Assembly (NCBI RefSeq): GCF_036346105.1
Contig: NZ_CP107811.1
Location: 5,971,501 to 6,035,500 of the forward strand
Direction of reading: 5' to 3'
DNA: 64,000 nt
Source: Streptomyces sp. NBC_00539
GTDB taxonomy: Bacteria > Actinomycetota > Actinomycetes > Streptomycetales > Streptomycetaceae
Shown: piece by piece, positions 8,039 through 14,952 of the stretch
Position numbering within the stretch: the first letter of the stretch is position 1
Layout of the letters: each line of letters begins with the position of its first letter
Position numbers and translations under genes: made by a program
Notes under the pieces: model-generated
Database searches by the model: none
Told to the model about the DNA's origin: nothing
The model's input: the letters and a program-made list of their open reading frames with translations, nothing else

Positions 8039-10510
8039 ATGCGCACACCCCGCAGGAGACCGCAAGCAGCGCCCCCGGCGCGCGGCCGCCGGGCGCACGC
8101 CGGGCCACCTGCCGACGAGCCGCCGGACGGGGCGCGCAGCGACGCCCCGGGGTCCTCGGCCCCGGACAAGCGGCCCCGGATCCGCCTGCGCCCCGGCACC
8201 GTGCGCGCCAAGGTCGTCTCCCTGCTGATGGTCCCGGTCGTCTCGCTGCTCGGGCTGTGGGGCTTCGCCACGGTGAGCACCGCCCAGGACATCGCCCGCC
8301 TCGGCCGCGTCCAGCGGATCGACGCACAGATACGCACCCCCCTGACGGCCGCCCTCACCGAACTCCAGGCCGAGCGGCGCGCAGCCGTCCGCTTCCTGGC
8401 GGACCCCGCGGCCGAGCAGGGCGCCGCCCTGGAGCAGCAGGCCCGGCGCACCGACGCGGCCGTACGGCGCCTGCGGCTCGGCGACCGGAACACGGTGGCC
8501 GACTCCGGTGACCACCCGAGGGAGGTGGTCGCCCGGCTCGGTGCCTTCGTGGCCGCGGCCGAGCAGCTCGGCCCGTTCCGCGGGCAAGTCGCCGGCCGGG
8601 CCACCGGCGCCGACACCGCCTACGAGACCTACACCCGGGTGGCCGACGCCGCTCTCGCCGCAGCCGGGTCCCTCTCCGGCGGCCGGGAGCCCGAGCTCGG
8701 GGCCGGGGACAGGGTGCTGCTGGAGTTCGGCCGGGCCGGGGAACTGCTGTCCCGCGAAGACGCGCTGCTCGCCCTGCCCGGTGCGTCCGGTGCGTCCGGT
8801 GCGTCCGGTGGGCAGGCGCTGCGCCGCCTGACCGGTGTCATCGAGACCCGGAGGGCGGTGACCGACTCGGCCGCGCGTGACCTGCCCGACGCCGGGCGGC
8901 GTGCCTGGGAGGCGGTGACCGGGAGCGCCCCGTACGCCGCGCTCACCGGCGCCGAGGAACGGGCGCTGGGGACTGCCGCCCCGGGGAACGGGAGTGCGGC
9001 GAAGGAGGCCCACGGGGTGCCCGCCGGATGGGACTCCGCGTACGCCGAAGTCGGCGCCTCCCTGCGGGAGATCGCGGACGCCGCCCACGCGGGAGCCACC
9101 GGCCGCACAGGAGCCGCAGGCCGCTCGGGCGCGTTCGCCGAGGGTGCGTTCGGTGCGTCGGGTGCCGCCGTGCTCCTGGGCCTGGCCGCCGTCGCCGCCT
9201 CCCTCGTCATCTCCGTGCGCATCGGACGCGCCCTCGTCGTAGAGCTGGTCTCGCTGCGCAACACCGCACTGGAGATCGCGCACCGCAAGCTCCCGCACGC
9301 CATGGAGCGGCTGCGGTCCGGACAGGAGATCGACATCGACGCCGAGACCACGCCCGGGCCGGCCGCGGACGACGAGATCGCCCAGGTCGGCGAGGCGCTG
9401 TCCACCGTCCACCGGGCCGCCCTGAGCGCCGCCGTCGAGCGCGCCGAACTCGCCGACGGCGTCAGCGGCGTCTTCGTCAACCTCGCCCGGCGCAGCCAGG
9501 TCCTGGTGCACAAGCAGCTCACCCTGCTCGACTCGATGGAACGGCGCGCCGAAGACCCGAGCGAGCTCGGAGACCTCTTCCGGCTCGACCACCTCACCAC
9601 CCGGATGCGCCGGCACGCCGAGAGCCTGATCATCCTTTCCGGCGCCGCCCCCGGCCGGGCGTGGCGGGTGCCGGTACCACTGACCAACGTCGTCCGCGCC
9701 GCCGTCTCCGAGATCGAGGACTACCCGCGCGTAGAGGTCCGCCGGCTCGCCGAGGCCGCCATCGTGGGCGGCGCCGTGGCCGACCTCACCCACCTGCTCG
9801 CCGAACTGATCGAAAACGCGGCGCAGTTCTCACCGCCGCACACCAAGGTCCGGGTCACCGGTGAGCCGGTGGGGGCCGGATACGTCGTCGAAGTGGAGGA
9901 CCGTGGGCTCGGCATGGGCAGTGCCGCACTCGACGAGGCGAACCGCCGCATCGAGCAGTCCGAGGCACTCGACCTCTTCGACAGCGACCGTCTCGGGCTG
10001 TTCGTCGTCAGCCGGCTCGCGGCCCGGCACGGGATCCGGGTGCAGCTGCGCACGTCCCCCTACGGGGGGACCACCGCGGTGGTCCTGTTGCCCAACTCCG
10101 TGATCCAGGGCGTGAGCACCGCTGTCCCTCCGCAGCCGGCCGAGGAACCGGAGCTCCGGCGTCCGGCTCCGGCGCCTCCCGAAGAGCCGGAGCCCCGGCG
10201 TCCCGCCCCGGTGGCGTCGCTCCGGCCGCGCGGCCCCGGTGGCGGTGACACCAGCAGGAAGGCCCCGGCGGCCGCGTCGCCCCCACCCGCGGCGGTGACC
10301 GAACTGCCGCGCAGGGTCCGCCAGGCCAGCCTGGTCCCGCAGCTGCGCGAGGTCCCCGCCCCGGCGGAGGCCGCCGGGGCGCCCCGGACCGGTGAGCCGC
10401 CGGGCCTCAGCCCGGAGCAGGCGCGGGACCGGATGGCGGCGTACCGGGCCGGCTGGGCGCGCGGCGCCCGGGAGAAGTCCCCTCACCACGACAGCGAAGG
10501 AGAATCCTGA
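8039..10510 (+). CDS. cvnA: Conservon sensor histidine kinase (CvnA type), nitrate/sulfite-sensing domain
   Basis: The 823-residue protein has a short basic N-terminus, a membrane helix near residue 60, and an extracytoplasmic helical region of about 300 residues matching the nitrate/nitrite-sensing (NIT) type. A second membrane helix lies near residue 375, followed by a HAMP-like stretch. The C-terminal ATPase domain has the N-box LIENAAQF near residue 590, the G1 box VEDRGLGMG and GLFVVSRLAARHGI. A long proline/alanine-rich tail follows. It starts at ATG 8039, with CGAGGAG upstream. It is the first gene of a four-gene conservon; in such operons the kinase associates with the roadblock, DUF742 and GTPase proteins at the membrane. 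Confidence 0.88.
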   Translation: MRTPRRRPQAAPPARGRRAHAGPPADEPPDGARSDAPGSSAPDKRPRIRLRPGTVRAKVVSLLMVPVVSLLGLWGFATVSTAQDIARLGRVQRIDAQIRTPLTAALTELQAERRAAVRFLADPAAEQGAALEQQARRTDAAVRRLRLGDRNTVADSGDHPREVVARLGAFVAAAEQLGPFRGQVAGRATGADTAYETYTRVADAALAAAGSLSGGREPELGAGDRVLLEFGRAGELLSREDALLALPGASGASGASGGQALRRLTGVIETRRAVTDSAARDLPDAGRRAWEAVTGSAPYAALTGAEERALGTAAPGNGSAAKEAHGVPAGWDSAYAEVGASLREIADAAHAGATGRTGAAGRSGAFAEGAFGASGAAVLLGLAAVAASLVISVRIGRALVVELVSLRNTALEIAHRKLPHAMERLRSGQEIDIDAETTPGPAADDEIAQVGEALSTVHRAALSAAVERAELADGVSGVFVNLARRSQVLVHKQLTLLDSMERRAEDPSELGDLFRLDHLTTRMRRHAESLIILSGAAPGRAWRVPVPLTNVVRAAVSEIEDYPRVEVRRLAEAAIVGGAVADLTHLLAELIENAAQFSPPHTKVRVTGEPVGAGYVVEVEDRGLGMGSAALDEANRRIEQSEALDLFDSDRLGLFVVSRLAARHGIRVQLRTSPYGGTTAVVLLPNSVIQGVSTAVPPQPAEEPELRRPAPAPPEEPEPRRPAPVASLRPRGPGGGDTSRKAPAAASPPPAAVTELPRRVRQASLVPQLREVPAPAEAAGAPRTGEPPGLSPEQARDRMAAYRAGWARGAREKSPHHDSEGES
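8781..8807 (+). repeat. Three tandem 9-bp GTGCGTCCG units inside the kinase gene
   Basis: Three exact copies of GTGCGTCCG encode Gly-Ala-Ser three times in the extracytoplasmic region of the kinase. Short in-frame repeats of this kind vary in number by slippage and probably form a flexible loop. Confidence 0.8.
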
Positions 10511-10956
10511 TGTCCGAGCAGCGCAGACCCGGCCTGGGCGCGGTACACGGATCCGGCGGCGAACTGGACTGGCTGCTGGACGACCTGGTGGTGCGGGTCC
10601 GGGAGGTCCGTCACGTCGTGGTCCTGTCCGACGACGGCCTCGCCGTCGGTTCCTCCAGCCGACTGAGCCGCGAGGACGCCGAGCACCTGGCCGCCGTCGC
10701 GTCGGGCTTCCAGAGTCTCGCCAAGGGCGCGGGGCGGCACTTCCACGCCGGAGGCGTGCGCCAGACGATGGTGGAGATGGAGGACGGGTTCCTGTTCGTC
10801 GCGGCTGCCGGGGAAGGCTCCTGCATGGCCGTCCTCAGCGCAGCGAACGCCGACATCGGGCTGATCGCCTACGAGATGGCCCGGCTGGTCAAGCGCGTCG
10901 GTGAACACCTCCACACCCCGCCGAGGTTCACGGCGCGGCCCCCGGCCGCGGGTTGA
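10510..10956 (+). CDS. cvnB: Roadblock/LC7 domain protein (CvnB type)
   Basis: The 148-residue protein is a roadblock/LC7 domain from about residue 15 to 115 (LDWLLDDLVVRVREVRHVVVLSDDGLAVGSSS, then MVEMEDGFLFVAAAG). ATG overlaps the TGA of the kinase gene by one base, indicating translational coupling. In conservons this protein is thought to interact with the GTPase, much as MglB does with MglA. A second, closely similar gene lies at 12228-12626. Confidence 0.9.
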   Translation: MSEQRRPGLGAVHGSGGELDWLLDDLVVRVREVRHVVVLSDDGLAVGSSSRLSREDAEHLAAVASGFQSLAKGAGRHFHAGGVRQTMVEMEDGFLFVAAAGEGSCMAVLSAANADIGLIAYEMARLVKRVGEHLHTPPRFTARPPAAG

Positions 10957-10973
10957 GGGCGGCGGGCGCACGG

Positions 10974-11354
10974 ATGGAAGGCCACTGGTACGACGCGGAG
11001 GCGGGCCCGCTCGTGCGTCCCTACGCCATGACGGGAGGGCGCACCAAGCCGGGCCCGCACGGGGTCAGGTTCGACCTGATCGCCCTGGTCGTGGTGGACG
11101 GGGCGACCGCGGCCGCGGGGGACGAGGCGCTGCTGGGCCCCGAGCACCGTGCACTGCTCGGGCTCTGCCGGGCGCAGACGCAGTCGGTGGCGGAACTGGC
11201 GGCCGACGCCGACCTGCCGGTGGGCGTCGTGCGGGTCCTGTTGGGAGACCTGTTGGAGGGCGGCCACGTGTCGGTCAGCCGCCCGGTACCGCCCGCCCGG
11301 CTCCCCGACGAGCGGATTCTGCGGGAAGTCATCGAAGGATTGCGAGCACTGTGA
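10974..11354 (+). CDS. cvnC: DUF742 protein (CvnC type)
   Basis: The protein of about 126 residues has the DUF742 start (HWYDAEAGPLVRPYAMTGGRT) and a C-terminal winged-helix-like half (QTQSVAELAADADLPVGVVRVLLGDLLEGGHVSV). A possible TTG start at 10953 would overlap the roadblock gene by four bases, but ATG at 10974 gives the family-typical N-terminus. It sits between the roadblock and GTPase genes as in other conservons. Its molecular role is not established. Confidence 0.88.
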   Translation: MEGHWYDAEAGPLVRPYAMTGGRTKPGPHGVRFDLIALVVVDGATAAAGDEALLGPEHRALLGLCRAQTQSVAELAADADLPVGVVRVLLGDLLEGGHVSVSRPVPPARLPDERILREVIEGLRAL

Positions 11355-11992
11355 TGGGACTGCAGGACGACGGACCGGCCCTGGACGACGGAGCGGACGC
11401 GGAGTCGGCTCCGCTGGCGCTGAAGATCCTCGTGGCGGGTGGTTTCGGGGCGGGCAAGACCACCCTGGTCGGGTCGGTCAGCGAGATCAGGCCGCTGCGG
11501 ACCGAGGAACTGCTCAGCCGGGCGGGGGAGCTCGTCGACGACACGGGAGGCGTCGGCCGCAAGACGACCACGACGGTGGCCATGGACTTCGGGCGGATCA
11601 CCATCAGGGACGGGTTGTCGCTGTACCTGTTCGGGACGCCGGGTCAGGACCGGTTCTGGTTCCTCTGGGACGAGTTGTCGCAGGGCGCACTGGGCGCGGT
11701 GGTGCTCGCGGACACCCGGCGGCTGGAGGACTGCTTTCCGGCCGTCGACTACTTCGAGCACCGCCGGATCCCCTTCCTGGTGGCCGTCAACTGTTTCACC
11801 GAAGCCCGGCGGTACGGGGCGAACGAGGTGGCGCGGGCCCTGGACCTGGAGCAGGGGACGCCGGTGGTGCTGTGCGACGCACGGGACAAGGACTCGGGGA
11901 AGGAAGTGCTGGTCAGGCTGGTGGAGTACGCCGGGCGTGTGCACACCGCCCGACTGCTCGACTCCGTCGGTCCGCCGACGGGGCCGCACTGA
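11354..11992 (+). CDS. cvnD: Conservon Ras-like GTPase (CvnD type)
   Basis: The 212-residue protein has a P-loop GGFGAGKTTL near residue 30 and a switch/Walker B region with LFGTPGQDRFWF near residue 93. In the guanine-recognition position it has VAVNCF rather than NKxD, as in other CvnD/MglA-like proteins. ATG at 11354 overlaps the TGA of the DUF742 gene (GTG at 11351 is also possible), continuing the coupled operon. It is expected to switch nucleotide state under control of the roadblock and kinase proteins. No cytochrome P450 (CvnE) gene follows here. Confidence 0.9.
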   Translation: MGLQDDGPALDDGADAESAPLALKILVAGGFGAGKTTLVGSVSEIRPLRTEELLSRAGELVDDTGGVGRKTTTTVAMDFGRITIRDGLSLYLFGTPGQDRFWFLWDELSQGALGAVVLADTRRLEDCFPAVDYFEHRRIPFLVAVNCFTEARRYGANEVARALDLEQGTPVVLCDARDKDSGKEVLVRLVEYAGRVHTARLLDSVGPPTGPH

Positions 11993-12227
11993 AGGGCGGC
12001 TGTGTCGACCGGTCCGCGGCGGTGCGCGGGCTTGCGCCGTCGGCCGGAAGTGTCCGGCAGCCCCCGTGCGGGCGGCGCCGGGACGAAGCCCGCCATTCCT
12101 CTTGAGTCATCTTCTGCGCCGGGGGTCCGTCCTCCTTGCCGGGAAGCAGCTGGTGGGGAAGGCTTGCGGACGACCGAGCAGAGTGGGGCGCGGCCACGTG
12201 GGCCGCGCCGACGGGGAGGGGCTCTAC

Positions 12228-12626
12228 ATGGCATTGGACAAGCAGCTCGACTGGCTGCTCGACGACCTGACGCGCAGGGTGCCGCAAGTGCGGCACGCGG
12301 TGGTGCTGTCCAACGACGGGCTGGTCACAGGAGCGAGTGCCGGGCTGGCGCGGGAGGACGCCGAGCACCTGGCGGCGGTCGCGGCCGGACTGCAGAGCCT
12401 GGCGAAGGGGTCGGGGCGGCACTTCCGCGCGGGTGACGTCCGGCAGACGATGGTCGAGTACGACGAGGGGTTCCTGTTCGTCGTGGCCGCGGGCGCGGGC
12501 AGTTGCTTGTGCGCGCTGAGCGCCGCCGAGGCGGACATCGTGCAGGTCGCGTACGAGATGACGCTGATGGTGAACCGGGTCGGCGAGCACTTGGGCGTCA
12601 CCGAGCGGCGGATCACGGGAGGCTGA
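12228..12626 (+). CDS. Second roadblock/LC7 domain protein
   Basis: This 132-residue protein is clearly paralogous to the roadblock protein at 10510-10956. Shared blocks are QLDWLLDDL, VRHAVVLSNDGL, EDAEHLAAVA, LQSLAKG, GRHFRAG, VRQTMVEYDEGFLFVVAAGAGS and YEMTLMVNRVGEH. ATG at 12228 has GGGGAGGGG upstream. It stands 235 bases after the conservon GTPase gene with no other conservon members, so it is an extra roadblock subunit. It could compete with or replace CvnB on the same kinase or GTPase, or serve an unlinked system. Confidence 0.88.
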   Translation: MALDKQLDWLLDDLTRRVPQVRHAVVLSNDGLVTGASAGLAREDAEHLAAVAAGLQSLAKGSGRHFRAGDVRQTMVEYDEGFLFVVAAGAGSCLCALSAAEADIVQVAYEMTLMVNRVGEHLGVTERRITGG

Positions 12627-12729
12627 GGGCTCGCCCGGGACGCCCCTGAGAGGCACGGCCGACTGCCGGGTCCGGAGTTATCCACAGGCCCTGCGCCCTT
12701 CCGTCGCTCTCGGTTACGGTCTTCACACA

Positions 12730-12744
12730 GAGTGATCGCCACTC
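12730..12744 (+). promoter_or_regulatory. GAGTG-N5-CACTC inverted repeat before the DUF6397-like gene
   Basis: GAGTG (12730-12734) and CACTC (12740-12744) form a five-base inverted repeat 13 bases upstream of the GTG start of the next gene, just before its GGGGGAGG ribosome site. It may be an operator or the start of an mRNA leader hairpin. Confidence 0.3.
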
Positions 12745-12757
12745 GTGGGGGAGGACC

Positions 12758-13627
12758 GTGATGAAGAGTGATGTGCAGGGCTGCGCCGTACTGGACGAAC
12801 CCGGGCGGATGATGCCCGAGGTGCGCGCGCAGGCAGGGGCGGAGGTACCGGCGGACGCGTCGCAGGACCAGCTGCTCGGCGCCGTCCGGGCGGCCCGGGA
12901 ACTGGGGCTCAAACGGGGCGAGTTCGCCCGGGCCGTCCAGCTGGGGCTGGTGCGCGCGGGACCACGGGCGCCGAGCGGGGCAGCCCGCTTCACCCCGGGC
13001 GAGCTGGAGCGTGTCCGCGCGGGCGAGGGATTTCCGCAGGCGCTGCGCGCGCGGGTCGAGACCGTGGCGGGTGCGGACGCCGCGGCCGAGGTGCTGGGGG
13101 TCGGGCCGAGCCGGTTGACCCGGCTCGCGCGTTGCGGGCACCTCGTCCCGGTCGGTTACCGGATCAACCGGTACCGGGCCGTGGTGTGGCTCTATCTGGC
13201 GGCAGAACTGAGGGAGTTCGCCGTCCGGGAGGCCGGGATGCTGAGGGGCATCGCGTCCCCTGGGGACCGCGAGCTGATCGCGGCCAGGACGGACCTGCGG
13301 CCGCGGGCGTGGCGCGGGCGGCACGTGGGGCTGCTGTTGAGACGAACCGTCGACCCCTGGGAGCGGGCGGCCGTACTGGCCTCCGTCCTCCCGGAGGAAG
13401 AGGTACGGGCGGTGGTGCCCGATCCGGCGGAGCGGATCGTCCTGGCGGCCCTCGCACCGCCCCCGCCGTACGGGCATCCGCAGCTGCCGGCGGCCGCGGC
13501 CGTGGCGCTGCCGCTGCTACGGGCGCAGGAGCCGGATGAGGTCCACTGGTACCGCACCAGCCTGGAGTTCGCCTTGACCGGGGCGCGTGGTCAGTCGAAG
13601 TCGACGGGGGAGAGGGGGCCGACGTAG
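12758..13627 (+). CDS. Conserved Streptomyces protein with HTH-like segments (DUF6397-like)
   Basis: The 289-residue protein starts at a GTG with a good GGGGGAGG ribosome site. It has two helix-turn-helix-like stretches, RELGLKRGEFARAVQLGLV near residue 48 and AAAEVLGVGPSRLTRLARCGHLVPVGYRINRYR near residue 115, then a helical C-terminal half. It resembles a Streptomyces-only family that I recall as DUF6397; that name was not checked. A nucleic-acid-binding or developmental role is possible. Its last 12 codons overlap the 3' end of the convergent YchJ-like gene by 37 bases. Confidence 0.6.
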   Translation: MMKSDVQGCAVLDEPGRMMPEVRAQAGAEVPADASQDQLLGAVRAARELGLKRGEFARAVQLGLVRAGPRAPSGAARFTPGELERVRAGEGFPQALRARVETVAGADAAAEVLGVGPSRLTRLARCGHLVPVGYRINRYRAVVWLYLAAELREFAVREAGMLRGIASPGDRELIAARTDLRPRAWRGRHVGLLLRRTVDPWERAAVLASVLPEEEVRAVVPDPAERIVLAALAPPPPYGHPQLPAAAAVALPLLRAQEPDEVHWYRTSLEFALTGARGQSKSTGERGPT

Positions 13628-13992
13628 ACCCAGGCCCCTTCCTCCCGGGAGAAGGCGCTGCGTTCGTGCAGGGACCCGGTGTGCCGGCCCTCGCGGTAGT
13701 GCGCCCGGAACTCCACCGATCCCTCCGTCTCGAACATCCCGCCGCGCTCGGTGGCGAGGACCTCCAGCCGCTCCCAGCGCTGGCCGGGGTGCAGTTCGAG
13801 CCCGGCCGGGCGGGTCGAGGAGTGCCAGGAGCGCAGCAGGTAGGCGGTGTCGCCGACGGCGAACGCGCTGAACCGGGAGCGCATGAGCAGTTCGGCGGTG
13901 GGGGCCTGCCGCTCACCGGAGTGGAAGCGGCCGCAGCACTGCGGATAGGCGGCGGGCAGCCCGCAGGGACAGGGGAGGGCCGGCGTGGACAT
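13591..13992 (-). CDS. YchJ-like protein with SEC-C-type cysteine motif
   Basis: The 133-residue protein begins with a cysteine-rich zinc-binding segment (CPCGLPAAYPQCCGRFH, residues 9-25). The YchJ-like NTF2 fold follows, recognisable by LMRSRFSAFAVGDTAYLLRSWH and VEFRAHYR. Function is unknown; the SEC-C segment suggests zinc-dependent protein contact. It lies directly downstream of the thioesterase gene on the same strand, eight bases after it. Confidence 0.85.
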   Translation of the reverse strand: MSTPALPCPCGLPAAYPQCCGRFHSGERQAPTAELLMRSRFSAFAVGDTAYLLRSWHSSTRPAGLELHPGQRWERLEVLATERGGMFETEGSVEFRAHYREGRHTGSLHERSAFSREEGAWVYVGPLSPVDFD

Positions 13993-14000
13993 GATGGGGC

Positions 14001-14894
14001 TCAGTTCTTCGGGGATGACGGAGAGGACGGGTACGGGCGGAAGAGGCCTTCTTGGACCACCGAGACCAGCAGCTTGCCCTCCAGGTCGTAGATGCGACCG
14101 CGGGCCAGGCCCCGGCCGCCGTGCGAGATGGGCGACTCCTGGTCGTACAGGAACCACTCGTCCGCCCGGAACGGCCGGTGGAACCACATGGCGTGGTCGA
14201 GGGAGGCCATGTCGAAACCGCGCATGCCCCACAGGGGTTCCACGGGGATGCGCACGGCGTCGAGGAGGGTCATGTCACTGGCGTAGGTGAGGGCGCAGGT
14301 GTGGACGAGAGGGTCGTCGCCCAGCGGGCCGACGGCGCGCATCCACACGGCGCTGCGCGGATCTGCGTCCTTGAGCTCCTGCGGGGTCCAGCGGAGCCGG
14401 TCCACGTACCGGATGTCGAAGGGCTGACGGCGGGCCATCCGTTCCAGCGCCTCGGGCAGCGCGCCCAGGTGCTCGCGGATCTCGTCGACCACCTTCGGCA
14501 GCGTGTCCGGGTGCGGGAAGTCGAGGCGAGGAGGCAGCTGGTGCTCGATGCCGCCCTCCTCCGGGTGATGGAAGGAAGCGGTCAGGTTGAAGATGGTCTT
14601 GCCCTGCTGGACCGCGGTGACGCGGCGCGTGGTGAAGGAACGCCCGTCGCGCACCCGCTCCACCTGGTACACGATCGGTACCCCCGGGATGCCGGGGCGC
14701 AGGAAGTACGCGTGCAGCGAGTGGACGGGACGGTCGCTCTCGGTGGTGCGGCCGGCCGCCACCAGCGCCTGGCCGGCGACCTGCCCGCCGAACACGCGCT
14801 GGAGGGACTCCTGGGGGCTCGCGCCCCGGAAGATGTTGACCTCGATCTGCTCCAGATCGAGCAGATCGACCAGTCTCTCGGCGGGGTTGGTCAT
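14001..14894 (-). CDS. tesB: Acyl-CoA thioesterase II
   Basis: The 297-residue protein is a double hot-dog thioesterase of the TesB family, normal in length. It hydrolyses acyl-CoA to free fatty acid and CoA in the cytoplasm. Landmarks are FRGASPQESLQRVFGGQVAGQAL near residue 22, HSLHAYFLRPG near residue 58, the SDMTLLDA segment with the catalytic aspartate near residue 208, and SLDHAMWFHRPFRADEWFLYDQESP near residue 235. It lies between the helicase gene and the YchJ-like gene on the minus strand. Confidence 0.93.
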   Translation of the reverse strand: MTNPAERLVDLLDLEQIEVNIFRGASPQESLQRVFGGQVAGQALVAAGRTTESDRPVHSLHAYFLRPGIPGVPIVYQVERVRDGRSFTTRRVTAVQQGKTIFNLTASFHHPEEGGIEHQLPPRLDFPHPDTLPKVVDEIREHLGALPEALERMARRQPFDIRYVDRLRWTPQELKDADPRSAVWMRAVGPLGDDPLVHTCALTYASDMTLLDAVRIPVEPLWGMRGFDMASLDHAMWFHRPFRADEWFLYDQESPISHGGRGLARGRIYDLEGKLLVSVVQEGLFRPYPSSPSSPKN

Positions 14895-14952
14895 CAGGGG
14901 TTCTCCGTTGTCGGGTCCGGCGGGTCCGGTGGCGCTGGCTTACGCGGGCAGG

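Noticed and set aside
12678-12686. Perfect DnaA box TTATCCACA
   Set aside because: Only one box is present, with no cluster, no dnaA/dnaN genes nearby and no AT-rich region, so it is not an origin. A single 9-mer can occur by chance.
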